Assembly: GCA_036520615.1 (NCBI GenBank)
Contig: DATDJI010000027.1
Span: 62,001 to 126,000 of the forward strand
DNA length: 64,000 nucleotides
DNA from: CAMCXE01 sp036520615
GTDB taxonomy: Bacteria > Pseudomonadota > Gammaproteobacteria > Pseudomonadales > Cellvibrionaceae
Direction: 5' to 3'
Below, in pieces: positions 24,231 through 32,974 of the stretch. The notes beneath the pieces are model-generated. The model had not been told where the DNA came from, did not search any database, and saw only the letters and a list, made by a program, of their open reading frames with translations. How positions within the stretch are numbered: the first letter of the stretch is position 1; each line of letters begins with the position of its first letter. The translations under genes were made by a program, and so were the position numbers.

Positions 24231-27086
24231 ATGATAAACCGCCAAAAATATATCGAGCCTGTAATTGAGCCAATGGACCGCACTCGTCTGCAGGAATTGC
24301 GAGCGCGATTTTTAGCGCTAAATGGTCTTAGGCTGCAGCGTGTAAAAGAAGGACTGACACTTAACCAACAGCAATTTTTACGCCTGTTACCTGTGTTGTT
24401 GCAAGTCAACCATCCTTCATTTCCAGGTTTTGTGGACAAGACCACACCTACGGGCGTAGTTGGATTTAATTGGGATAAAGACTCTATTGCCGGTGCGCGC
24501 AGTTTAAGCCGTGGCTTTGCACCCCAACGTTTTTCCCGCCATGAGGCAAAAATCCTCAGTTTATTTTTAATGGGCAGTCTCGGCACAATTGCCCAAACCC
24601 CGCGTAGCGATTTTGATATTTGGCTGTGTTACCACCCCAAATTAACCTCTAGTGAGCGGGCAAAACTCGAGCAAAAAGCACAGTTAATTAGTCAGTGGGC
24701 GTTGACGCTCGGCCTTGAAGTGCACTTTTTTTTAATGAATCACCAGGCATTTTTACAAGGTGAGTTACTGCCTATTTCCGAGGAGTCCAGCGGCGAGCTG
24801 CAGCGTATATTGCTGCTGGATGAATTTTACCGCACCAGTATTTGGCTTGCCGGGCGCTTGCCTATTTGGTGGCTAGTGCCCGCAGCGGTGGAGCGCAGAG
24901 GTGAATATCACCGTTATGTAGCGGTGTTATTGCGCAATCATTTTGTCAGTGATCACGACTATATAGATTTTGGATCCTCCGCCCATTTTGCCGCTGGCGA
25001 ATTTGTTGGTGCGGGGCTTTGGCAACTGTATAAAGCTATTGAAGCGCCGTATAAATCCGTGCTTAAACTGGTTTTACTAGAAGCCTATGTGAATGTGCAG
25101 GCGGAATTTTCTCCGTTAAGTTTGTTACATAAACAAAAAATTCACGATGGCCGTGATGACTTAAATGAGCTGGACCCGTACATAGCGCTATACCAATATT
25201 TAGAAGATTATTTGCTGCGGCGTTGCGACACAATTCGGCTGGAAGTGGTGCGCCGTAGTTTTTATTTTAAAGTCAATCGCGGTATTTCCAAAAAATTGAA
25301 TTTAACTGGCAAATCCTGGCAGCGTGTTGTCCTTGAACGCTTGTGTCGTCATTGGGGATGGAGTTCTGCACACATCGCCAATTTAGATGAGCGCATGCAT
25401 TGGGATTTAAAAGATGTCATGGTGGAAAACGACGCATTAGTTGCGACACTTATGCGCTCATTTTTGGAACTCAATATGGCGGCGCGGCATAGCGGCCTTA
25501 CTAATGAGTTGTGCGGAGAGGATTTTTTACTGCTCAGCAATAAATTAACCGCAGCATTTGGTGCCAAACCAGGTAAACAATTATTAATTAATCCCGGCAT
25601 TAAACAGCAGTTAACTACCCCTCAGGTTTGGTTTAAAAAAATTAGCTCGCAAAAGTGGTCGTTAATTGATAGTAGCCTTGGCGAAGACTTATATACTGCT
25701 ACCAGCCTGCAAGAATTATTATTGTGGAGTAGCGTAAACGGCGTAATTTCCGCGCACTCAAAAATCGTTTGGCCCCAGGAGCAGGATGCAGGTTCTGAAA
25801 GGGCTCGGCTATTGGTGCATAACTGGGTGGCGCAACACCAGTGCGACACGCCGCTTAGTGCCTTTAAACAAGCGGCCCGCGTTAACGCGCTGTTAGTTAT
25901 TATTAACTGGCATAACAGCAGTGGCGATTTTGCTCCAGCAGCGGGAGGAGGCCCTTTTGATGTATTAAATTATGGCCCCAATCAAATAAATTTAATTCAA
26001 CGATTGGATTGTTTTACACGCAATAGTTGGGGTGAGTGGGGCTGTATTTCATTTGCCGGTGAGGAGGCGTTAATTGATTATTTACGCTGGAGCTGGCGCG
26101 AATTAAATGAAACCGGTTGGCAATGGATGCAGTGCGAAACCGTTGCAAGTAATTTGAGTACCGCTTGTAGCCAGCGTTTGCGTATGCTGATGCGGGGATT
26201 ATTCGCTTGTTATAGTCGCTCTGATATGCGGCAGCGGCGATTTTTGTTTTCATTAGGCGGCAAGCACTGTTGTATGCAGTGGCAAAACGATGATCTATTA
26301 GCGCTGCATATTTATAATGAACGGGATTTATGGAATTTTTTATCCGTAGAGCAAGATGTATTTTGCCCATTAGTGCTCGATACCTATTGTTTGCCACAGC
26401 AGCCATTAGGCGTCATTTGCCAACATGTACAGCCGGGTGTGACGCAATTATTTTATTGTGTTTCACCGCAAGGCATTGTGTTATTTATTTGCGACGATAA
26501 AGGCGCCATGCTGCGCTTGCAGTTGGAAACCCAGGAAAAACAGCAGCAATTACTCCATTGGATAGGGTTTTTACGGCGGGCATTAGCGCGATGGCAAGAG
26601 CAACATCCGCACAGCCTTGCGGTAATTAACAGCTTGGGAATATTTGAAATAATTCCACAGCAGCAAGGGTTTTCCGTACAGCGCAAATCCGTGCAAATGG
26701 AAATGCCACCTGCTTGTTGTACGGCAACGATCGTCGGGGAATGGTCGGATGATGCGCAAATTACGTTGCAATGCGCGGGCGCTACGGCATCCTGGCCGTA
26801 TCTTGCCAGCAGCGGCCCTTTAGTTCGCCAGCCTAAATTGGCGAGCCAGATGACCAAGCTCAGCCGAGATGAAGCGCCCGTTGAGGATAATGTTTGGGAT
26901 CAGATGGCCCAGTGGCTGAGCCTGCATATGCCGGTAGGTCAAAGCGTTGCGCGCATAGATGATTTAGGTTGGCCATCGGCACCTAAAAATTGGCAAATGG
27001 TGTCTTTGGTAAAATGTAAATTAATGGTCGAAACCCAATTAACCATTGCCCGTATGCGCAGGCGTAAGCGCGATGAAACTGTTTGA
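24231..27086 (+). CDS. cyaA: class I adenylate cyclase
   Basis: 951 residues, in the length range of class I (enterobacterial-type) cyclases. The N-terminal nucleotidyltransferase domain carries LFLMGSLGTIAQTPRSDFDIWLCY, the class I catalytic signature with two Asp metal ligands. The conserved region around DLNELDPYIALYQYLEDYLL and the long C-terminal regulatory half follow. It makes cAMP from ATP in the cytoplasm for CRP/Vfr-type regulation. The gene is single, with a 300-base upstream region. Its product ends in a basic tail (ARMRRRKRDETV). Confidence 0.95.
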   Translation: MINRQKYIEPVIEPMDRTRLQELRARFLALNGLRLQRVKEGLTLNQQQFLRLLPVLLQVNHPSFPGFVDKTTPTGVVGFNWDKDSIAGARSLSRGFAPQRFSRHEAKILSLFLMGSLGTIAQTPRSDFDIWLCYHPKLTSSERAKLEQKAQLISQWALTLGLEVHFFLMNHQAFLQGELLPISEESSGELQRILLLDEFYRTSIWLAGRLPIWWLVPAAVERRGEYHRYVAVLLRNHFVSDHDYIDFGSSAHFAAGEFVGAGLWQLYKAIEAPYKSVLKLVLLEAYVNVQAEFSPLSLLHKQKIHDGRDDLNELDPYIALYQYLEDYLLRRCDTIRLEVVRRSFYFKVNRGISKKLNLTGKSWQRVVLERLCRHWGWSSAHIANLDERMHWDLKDVMVENDALVATLMRSFLELNMAARHSGLTNELCGEDFLLLSNKLTAAFGAKPGKQLLINPGIKQQLTTPQVWFKKISSQKWSLIDSSLGEDLYTATSLQELLLWSSVNGVISAHSKIVWPQEQDAGSERARLLVHNWVAQHQCDTPLSAFKQAARVNALLVIINWHNSSGDFAPAAGGGPFDVLNYGPNQINLIQRLDCFTRNSWGEWGCISFAGEEALIDYLRWSWRELNETGWQWMQCETVASNLSTACSQRLRMLMRGLFACYSRSDMRQRRFLFSLGGKHCCMQWQNDDLLALHIYNERDLWNFLSVEQDVFCPLVLDTYCLPQQPLGVICQHVQPGVTQLFYCVSPQGIVLFICDDKGAMLRLQLETQEKQQQLLHWIGFLRRALARWQEQHPHSLAVINSLGIFEIIPQQQGFSVQRKSVQMEMPPACCTATIVGEWSDDAQITLQCAGATASWPYLASSGPLVRQPKLASQMTKLSRDEAPVEDNVWDQMAQWLSLHMPVGQSVARIDDLGWPSAPKNWQMVSLVKCKLMVETQLTIARMRRRKRDETV

Positions 27087-27230
27087 CAGTATTCCGATTA
27101 ATTGTGAATTCGCAAATTCCAACCCTTGAATTAGTTCGCGGCTTAACTGCAGTTGTGATGAACAGTTAAACGTCTTTCAAAAATAACGCCTTTATACTGC
27201 TCTGCAGTGCACCGTTGAATTTTTACGCAA

Positions 27231-27887
27231 TTATAAAAATGTCATCAGTTGTTCGGCTGCGAAACGTGATTTAGGTAATTTTGCATTAAAGTCGTTGTCA
27301 GCGCGATAACCTACGGCAACTAATACAACCGCAGTTAAACCCTGAGCGGTTAAATCTAATTCGCGATTTAATACAACTGGGTCAATCCCTTCAATTGGCA
27401 CTGCATCAAGGCCGAGCGCGGCGGCGCCTAACAGAAAAAATCCCACGTTTAAATAAAGTTGTTTTTCCATCCAATGCTGTGCGTCATTAAGCTCTTTGCG
27501 GTGTAAATCCGCATACATTTTGCGCCCGTTATTGACGCTGATTTTAAATGCTGGGTCCGCAGCAAAACGACCGTCATGTTCCTCTTGTTGTAACACTTGT
27601 TCTAGGTATTCATCGTTTAATTGTGTTTTAGCGCAAAATACAACGCATAGGCTTGAACGATTAATTTTGCTGGCGTTACTTGCATAGCTGCCATGCGCAG
27701 CTGTGGCTACACGCGCTTTGCCTTCTGGCGTCTGTGCTAATACAAAGTGCCAAGGTTGGGAATTTGTGCTGGAAGGAGCAAACCGCAATAAATCGTAAAG
27801 CTGAGTAAGTTGATGCTGCGGAATGTTTTTATCCGCTGAGAATGCTTTGGTGGCGTAACGGTTGCGCACAAGAGAACTTATATTCAT
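27231..27887 (-). CDS. oxygen-insensitive NAD(P)H nitroreductase, NfsB-like
   Basis: 218 residues. Family signature at the N-terminus RYATKAFSADKNIP, FMN-binding RFAPSSTNSQPWHFVLA and the C-terminal GYRADNDFNAKLPKSRF, all as in NfsB / dihydropteridine reductase proteins. These flavoenzymes use NAD(P)H to reduce nitroaromatics, quinones and pterins in the cytoplasm. It is a solitary leftward gene that converges on cyaA. About 110 bases lie between it and moeB. Confidence 0.9.
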   Translation of the reverse strand: MNISSLVRNRYATKAFSADKNIPQHQLTQLYDLLRFAPSSTNSQPWHFVLAQTPEGKARVATAAHGSYASNASKINRSSLCVVFCAKTQLNDEYLEQVLQQEEHDGRFAADPAFKISVNNGRKMYADLHRKELNDAQHWMEKQLYLNVGFFLLGAAALGLDAVPIEGIDPVVLNRELDLTAQGLTAVVLVAVGYRADNDFNAKLPKSRFAAEQLMTFL

Positions 27888-28000
27888 ATAAGACCTAGAT
27901 TTATTAATGAAGGAGCAGGTTATAACGATGAATAATTAATAATTTGCTGCCATTAAATACAAGAAAAAACTCTTAAACTAATGGCGTCAATCTAAAATAT

Positions 28001-28753
28001 TTAGCGTTGAGCGCAGACAGGGCAACCGGCGTCTTTAGGGAGTTTTATTTGTCGCCATTGGCCGGTCAAGCCATCAAATAGCTGTAGCTGTGCGTCTAAA
28101 GGCTCGCCGCAACCAATAATAATTTTTACTACTTCAAGTGCTTGATAACTGCCAATCACCCCTACCAACGGAGCTATAACGCCGTTTTCGCTGCAGGAGA
28201 GTTGGGTATCTGGCAGTTCAGGGTAGAGGCAGCTATAGCAGGGCGACTGCACACTTAAGTTAAACACGGCAATTTGTCCGCTAAATCCAATAGCTGCACC
28301 GCTAACCAACGGCTTTTGCGCTTGAACACAGGCGCGGTTCACCGCTTGGCGCGTACTAAAGTTATCGCTGCAGTCCACCACAACATCTACCTGCGGCACC
28401 CAAAGCGCCAGCTGCTCATCGCTTAGGTAGTCCTCAAGAGTATGGGTTTGGCAGTGGGGATTTAATGCGTGAACATGCTGCTGGGCTGAGAGTGCTTTGT
28501 TCAGGCCGAGACTGCTCTGCGTATGCAGCACCTGGCGTTGCAAATTGGAAAGCTCAACCTGATCGTGATCGGCGAGGATCAATTGCCCAACGCCTGCAGC
28601 GGCAAGATAAAGCGCCACCGGAGAGCCTAATCCTCCTAGGCCGATAATCAATACGCGTGCGGCTTTTAAAGCCTGCTGACCCGCGATGTCTACCTGCGGC
28701 AGCAGAATATGACGACTGTAGCGCAGCAGTTCAGCATCTGAGAGTTCAGTCAT
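28001..28753 (-). CDS. moeB: MoeB/ThiF-family adenylyltransferase
   Basis: 250 residues from ATG 28753. Rossmann motif VLIIGLGGLGSPVALYLAAAGVG, LADHDQVELSNLQRQ and VVDCSDNFSTR, plus two Cys pairs (SPCYSCLY and GCPVC) for structural zinc. It activates the C-terminal Gly-Gly of MoaD or ThiS by adenylation. There is no C-terminal rhodanese domain, so it is the short MoeB type. Its start overlaps the prmC stop by eight bases (ATGACTGA), so the two are translationally coupled, as in Pseudomonas-type prmC-moeB. Confidence 0.9.
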   Translation of the reverse strand: MTELSDAELLRYSRHILLPQVDIAGQQALKAARVLIIGLGGLGSPVALYLAAAGVGQLILADHDQVELSNLQRQVLHTQSSLGLNKALSAQQHVHALNPHCQTHTLEDYLSDEQLALWVPQVDVVVDCSDNFSTRQAVNRACVQAQKPLVSGAAIGFSGQIAVFNLSVQSPCYSCLYPELPDTQLSCSENGVIAPLVGVIGSYQALEVVKIIIGCGEPLDAQLQLFDGLTGQWRQIKLPKDAGCPVCAQR

Positions 28754-29603
28754 TAGTCTGCACCTGCCATTGAGCAAGGCTCATGCGCGGTTGCTGGTTT
28801 AGATCCGCGCGGCAATGGGCGTGTTTAAAACCCCGTGCGGTTAGCGCTGCGACCACTGCATCGGCCTGCTGCCAACCGTGCTCGAGCAGCAGCCAGCCGC
28901 CGGGGATTAAAAAATTTGGCGCCTGGTCGATAATCAACAATAAATCCTGCAGACCGCTATGTTCTGCCACTAAGGCGCTGGCAGGTTCAAAGCGCACATC
29001 CCCTTCTTGTAAATGCGGGTCTGTAGCGCAGATATAGGGCGGGTTACTGAGGATCAGCTGAAATTGGCCAGTCACAGCACTAAACCAGTTGGACTCCAAC
29101 AGCTCTATCGCCAGGTTCAATTGATCGCTGTTATGACGGGCAAGTGTCAGCGCTGCGGCGGAAATATCTGTCGCTGTGATCTGCCAATGGGGACGCTCGC
29201 GCGCTAGGGCTAAGGCAATGGCGCCAGTGCCCGTGCCTAGGTCTAATACCCTACAGTTGGGCTGAATATCAAGCGTGTACTCAGTTCTGATCTCAAGGGC
29301 GGTTTCCACCAGCAGCTCGGTCTCAGGTCTTGGAATTAGTGTTGCCGGGCTGACTTTAAGCGGCAGCGACCAAAATTCTCGCTCGCCCAGAATGTAGGCA
29401 ATGGGTTCGCCGTTTAAACGGCGGGCTAGCAATTGTTTGAATTGCTGATGTTGTTGTTCTGTAAGTAGCCGTTCCGGCCAAGCGCGCAGGTAGCTGCGAG
29501 GTTTGTCCAGGCAGTGGCACAGCAATAGCTCAACATCCAGCCGCGCCGTATCGGAAGGAACGGCGCGGCCGTTGTATAAAGCCTCGGTGATCGTGCAGCT
29601 CAT
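28746..29603 (-). CDS. prmC: peptide chain release factor Gln methyltransferase
   Basis: 285 residues. Substrate motif RPETE at 92-96, SAM-binding DLGTGTG at 121-127, catalytic NPPY at 187-190. It methylates the Gln of the GGQ motif in RF1 and RF2. In most gammaproteobacteria prfA is directly upstream. Here the upstream gene is a slyD-type isomerase instead, so prfA is somewhere else. Confidence 0.95.
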   Translation of the reverse strand: MSCTITEALYNGRAVPSDTARLDVELLLCHCLDKPRSYLRAWPERLLTEQQHQQFKQLLARRLNGEPIAYILGEREFWSLPLKVSPATLIPRPETELLVETALEIRTEYTLDIQPNCRVLDLGTGTGAIALALARERPHWQITATDISAAALTLARHNSDQLNLAIELLESNWFSAVTGQFQLILSNPPYICATDPHLQEGDVRFEPASALVAEHSGLQDLLLIIDQAPNFLIPGGWLLLEHGWQQADAVVAALTARGFKHAHCRADLNQQPRMSLAQWQVQTND

Positions 29604-29624
29604 GTACCGGGATGTTTAACGTGC

Positions 29625-30089
29625 TTAGTGTACGTGGCCGTGGGCGATTTCTTCTTCATCCGCTTCGCGAACGTTTTCGATGCTCACATCAAAATGCAAC
29701 ACCTTACCGGCCAGAGCGTGGTTGGAATCGACCGTTACCTCTTCATCAGTAACGTCTTTTACTACGACGTACTGAATGTGGCTGTCGTCCGATTGAGCTT
29801 GAAATTCCATGCCGACTTCAATGTTATCAATGCCGCTAAAGGCTTCGCGAGGCAGGGTTTGAATTAAATCAGGGTCGATAGGGCCATAGGCCTCTTCCGG
29901 CTGCACAACAACTTTTAATGTTTCACCGGCGGATTTACCTTCGAGCGCGCGCTCAAGGCCTACGATAATGTGGCCGAGACCTTGAATGTAATTCATCGGC
30001 TCTGAGCCGGCAGAGGAATCAATTATGTTGCCGTCGTCATCGGTTAGGGTGTAGTGGATAGATACAACGCAGTTATCTGCAATTTTCAC
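29625..30089 (-). CDS. slyD: FKBP-type peptidyl-prolyl isomerase, SlyD-like
   Basis: 154 residues from a GTG start with GAGGAG six bases upstream. A frame to 30212 exists but its first 41 residues do not resemble the family. KIADNCVVSIHYTLTDDDGNIIDSS and GLGHIIVGLERALEG are the FKBP core, and the insert-in-flap chaperone domain spans about 70-125. The C-terminus has only a short His tail (AHGHVH), unlike the metal-rich tail of E. coli SlyD. It works as a cytoplasmic foldase and perhaps as a nickel chaperone. The prmC start follows after 21 bases. Confidence 0.9.
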   Translation of the reverse strand: MKIADNCVVSIHYTLTDDDGNIIDSSAGSEPMNYIQGLGHIIVGLERALEGKSAGETLKVVVQPEEAYGPIDPDLIQTLPREAFSGIDNIEVGMEFQAQSDDSHIQYVVVKDVTDEEVTVDSNHALAGKVLHFDVSIENVREADEEEIAHGHVH

Positions 30090-30456
30090 GGGTGACTCCT
30101 CGCGCCGAACGCGCATAACAAAACGGCGCCAGGCGCCAAAATCAAGCGATGATGCCGCTTGGATGGGTAAAACTGATTGGATGCCACAGACTTGATCGCA
30201 GTGTAAACGCAAGCCTGAGCTGCAACATATGCGAGAAATCCAGTATGACTACGGAGCGAAAAGTCCCCGGATAAATCCGGGGCTTGCCTTATAAGGGGCG
30301 GGCGCAGATGTGTCCAGCGCTTTTTAGGAATCCTCTTAAAAACTACTTAACTTGCCTCGCCGCGCCATAGGTTGCAGAACACGCTGACCTACTTAGGATA
30401 AATGCAGCTTATTTTCGGCACTTATCGAGTCAGGCATCGCTGTCTGCGTTTAAGGA
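30090..30456. other. intergenic stretch between rhlE-like gene and slyD
   Basis: 367 bases between two leftward genes. It holds the CCCCGGA hairpin at 30265-30282 and must include the slyD promoter. Nothing else is supported. Confidence 0.4.
30265..30282 (-). terminator. GC-rich hairpin downstream of the helicase gene
   Basis: CCCCGGA-TAAA-TCCGGGG is a perfect 7-bp stem with a 4-base loop. On the minus strand it is followed by ACTTTTC, so a weak rho-independent terminator for the helicase transcript is plausible. Confidence 0.4.
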
Positions 30457-32520
30457 TTAGGTTTCATCCCCGCTTGGGTTGGGTTTTTTGTAACCCTTAT
30501 AGCCGCCGCCATTATTTGACCGGTAGGGTTTAGGCCCGGGATTGTCTGAGGCGCTACCCGGGCTTACGTAACTGCCGGAGCCATTGGCGTAGGCAGGTTT
30601 AGACGAGGGGGTGTTATAGGGCTTTTGAGCACCCTGATAACCGCCTCCTTGTGGAGATTTACCCTTGTAGCCGCCTGAATAAGGTTTTGGCTGGCCATTG
30701 TTATAGCCGCCGCCGCTGCGCGGTGAATTGCTGTGATGACGTTTTTGCGGTTTATCGTCGAGGGCTTTGAGCTTATCCAGCGGGATGTCGGCACGGTTGC
30801 CAAACGACTGTAGCTTTTCTTCCGTACGATAATCTCCGTCGGCTGGGCGCTGGTACACACCCACATAAGCAGGGCGCGGGTTATTGGGTCTTTTCCCTGC
30901 ATACGCAGGCTTACCGCCTGCGCCAGGTTTGGGTTTATTCTGCCAGCTGCGAGTGTCGGAGCTGCCGCCGTAAGGCTTTCTGTCCGTATTTTCAGCGGAT
31001 TTAGGCTTGCCTTCATACGGCTTATGTGGCGGTTTTTTAAATCCAGGTTTGGAGTGATTAGGTCTAGGTCCACGTTCACCGCCTTCATAGGCTGGGCGTT
31101 TCTCGCGCGGTGGTTGTGAGGGTTGGGCAACTTCAGCGGCGGGAGCTGCTTGGGCAGCTACGGGCATATTGCGGCTTAAACGCTTGCGCGCGGGAGCCGA
31201 GCCGTCGCCACTATCGGAGGCAAGCCTTGCATCTAAGGTTGTAGGTTCAAGTTTGACTGCGGTAGGAGCTTTAGGCGCGCGAGGAATCTTGGGGCCCGCA
31301 TCCGGGCGGCGACCCTGCGGTTTAACCTTCGGTTTGCTCACTGCAGGTGCGCCTTTAAGGCCCTTGCTGTCGGGAACGGCGTGTTCTGGTTCAAAGCCCT
31401 TAATCGTATCGCGGGTGAGTTTGCGGTCGATAAGTTTTTCAATATCCCACAGCTGGTGGAATTCATCAGCGCTCACAAGTGAGATTGCGCGGCCTTTGCT
31501 GCCTGCGCGACCGGTGCGGCCAATGCGGTGAACATAGTCCTCGGGCACGTTGGGCAAATCAAAATTCACCACTTGCGGCAGCTCAACAATGTCCAATCCG
31601 CGGGCGGCTATATCCGTGGCAACCAGAATATTCACACGGCCACGTTTAAAATCTTCCAAAGCTTTCAAGCGAGCCGATTGGCTTTTATTGCCGTGAATAG
31701 CGCTGGAGCGAATTTCTTCTTTATTTAAAAACGCTGCAAGCTTGTTAGCGCCGTGTTTCGTGCGGGTAAACACCAGGGCTTGGCGCCAATCGCGGCTGGT
31801 AATCAGGTGGCTTAATAGCTCAGCTTTGCGAGTTTTGTCCACCGGGTGAATCCACTGATCCACTGTCTCAGCTGTGGAGTTTTTCGGGCTGATATTGATC
31901 TCAATCGGATCATTTAAAATGCCCATGGCCAGCTGGCGAATTTCATCGGAAAACGTAGCTGAGAACAAAAGGTTCTGCCGTTTAGCCGGCAACAGGGCGA
32001 GAATTTTTTTGATGTCGTGAATAAATCCCATGTCTAGCATGCGATCGGCTTCATCCAGCACCAGAATTTCTACGTCGTTAAAATTAACGGCATTTTGTTG
32101 GTGTAGATCCATCAGCCGGCCTGGCGTGGCTACTAAAACATCAGCACCTTTGCGTAGAGCCATCATTTGCGGGTTAATTTTTACCCCGCCGTATACCACC
32201 GCTGAGCGCATACCCATATGTTGGCCGTAAGTGGCGACGCTTTCACCGACTTGGGCGGCCAGTTCACGTGTGGGAGTTAGAACCAGGGCGCGGCAGCGGT
32301 TGCTGGCGGCGCTTTTGCCCGGTCGTAAAAGTTGCAATAAGGGCAGGGTAAAACCCGCTGTTTTGCCGGTGCCCGTTTGGGCGGCAGCCATTACATCGCG
32401 ACCTTCTAAGATGGCCGGTATGGCACGTTCTTGAATGGGTGAGGGGGCGGTGTAGCCTTTATCTTCAATAGCACGCAACAAATCATCGGCTAGGCCGAGA
32501 TGGGCAAACGCAGTCATCAT
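30457..32520 (-). CDS. rhlE: DEAD-box RNA helicase, RhlE-like, with long disordered tail
   Basis: 687 residues. The helicase core occupies about 1-380: Q motif GYTAPSPIQERAIP, Walker A AAQTGTGKTAG, PTRELA, DEADRMLDMGF, SAT, then motif V/VI ATDIAARGLDIVELPQVVNFDLPNVPEDYVHRIGRTGRAG. The remaining ~300 residues are low-complexity, rich in Lys, Pro, Gly, Tyr and Asn, with repeated KPY and GGGY units and no fold. Such tails bind RNA and can promote condensate formation. RhlE-type enzymes act in RNA decay and ribosome assembly. Start at either of two adjacent ATGs. It is divergent from pyrG across a 454-base region. Confidence 0.92.
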   Translation of the reverse strand: MMTAFAHLGLADDLLRAIEDKGYTAPSPIQERAIPAILEGRDVMAAAQTGTGKTAGFTLPLLQLLRPGKSAASNRCRALVLTPTRELAAQVGESVATYGQHMGMRSAVVYGGVKINPQMMALRKGADVLVATPGRLMDLHQQNAVNFNDVEILVLDEADRMLDMGFIHDIKKILALLPAKRQNLLFSATFSDEIRQLAMGILNDPIEINISPKNSTAETVDQWIHPVDKTRKAELLSHLITSRDWRQALVFTRTKHGANKLAAFLNKEEIRSSAIHGNKSQSARLKALEDFKRGRVNILVATDIAARGLDIVELPQVVNFDLPNVPEDYVHRIGRTGRAGSKGRAISLVSADEFHQLWDIEKLIDRKLTRDTIKGFEPEHAVPDSKGLKGAPAVSKPKVKPQGRRPDAGPKIPRAPKAPTAVKLEPTTLDARLASDSGDGSAPARKRLSRNMPVAAQAAPAAEVAQPSQPPREKRPAYEGGERGPRPNHSKPGFKKPPHKPYEGKPKSAENTDRKPYGGSSDTRSWQNKPKPGAGGKPAYAGKRPNNPRPAYVGVYQRPADGDYRTEEKLQSFGNRADIPLDKLKALDDKPQKRHHSNSPRSGGGYNNGQPKPYSGGYKGKSPQGGGYQGAQKPYNTPSSKPAYANGSGSYVSPGSASDNPGPKPYRSNNGGGYKGYKKPNPSGDET

Positions 32521-32805
32521 GTCGTCTCAAAGGACTTGCGGCAGCCTGTAGGCCGCAATTCAAATAGGGGAAACACTGCCAGCGAAAACACCAGAGCAAA
32601 ACCATCGCGAGAGTTTTTTAGAAGGGGGGTGGAGTGTCTGCGAGAGGGTGCAGAGCATGCGAAGGCTTTGAGGGAGTACAAGCTCAGTCAAAGGCAGGTG
32701 TTCAAAGCATAACACAGGTTTTGCGAAAAGTTCGTCTGTGCGAACAATTGGTTAAAAACTCTGTTGTCATCACCGCACTGATCTGATCATTGCCGCTCGC
32801 AGCGA

Positions 32806-32834
32806 TTGAGGCTAAAGCCCTAATCTGCTAGTCT
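32806..32834 (+). promoter_or_regulatory. candidate sigma-70 promoter for pyrG
   Basis: TTGAGG (32806-32811) and TAGTCT (32829-32834) with a 17-base spacer point toward pyrG. Three or four mismatches to consensus in total. It is read from sequence only. Confidence 0.35.
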
Positions 32835-32848
32835 GCCGCCCCGTCCTG

Positions 32849-32867
32849 GCAGGCAATTATTGCCTGC
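32849..32867. promoter_or_regulatory. palindrome in the pyrG leader
   Basis: GCAGGCAA-TTA-TTGCCTGC, perfect 8-bp arms, lies about 15 bases after the candidate -10 box and about 110 bases before pyrG. It could be an operator or an RNA hairpin in the leader. Confidence 0.45.
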
Positions 32868-32974
32868 GTGCCTTATTGCAGGGGCTTGCGCCCAGCTATC
32901 AGCTATATGTTTTGTCCCGCTGCAATGTCCAGCGCCTTGGCGCGCATGTTTAAACTCAAGGTTTTAAGCGTTTC

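Larger units (their letters stand above)
32521..32974. other. divergent regulatory region between helicase and pyrG
   Basis: 454 bases. It holds a candidate pyrG promoter (32806-32834) and a perfect palindrome at 32849-32867. The leftward half would be the 5' region of the helicase mRNA. A 70-codon frame here has no start signal or family resemblance and is not called. Confidence 0.5.

Noticed and set aside
30564..31130. 188-codon open frame on the minus strand inside the helicase tail
   Set aside because: It is the alternate frame of a low-complexity coding tail, has no start signal, and its predicted protein resembles nothing.
32500..32712. 70-codon rightward frame upstream of pyrG
   Set aside because: No Shine-Dalgarno, no family resemblance, overlaps the helicase start region.
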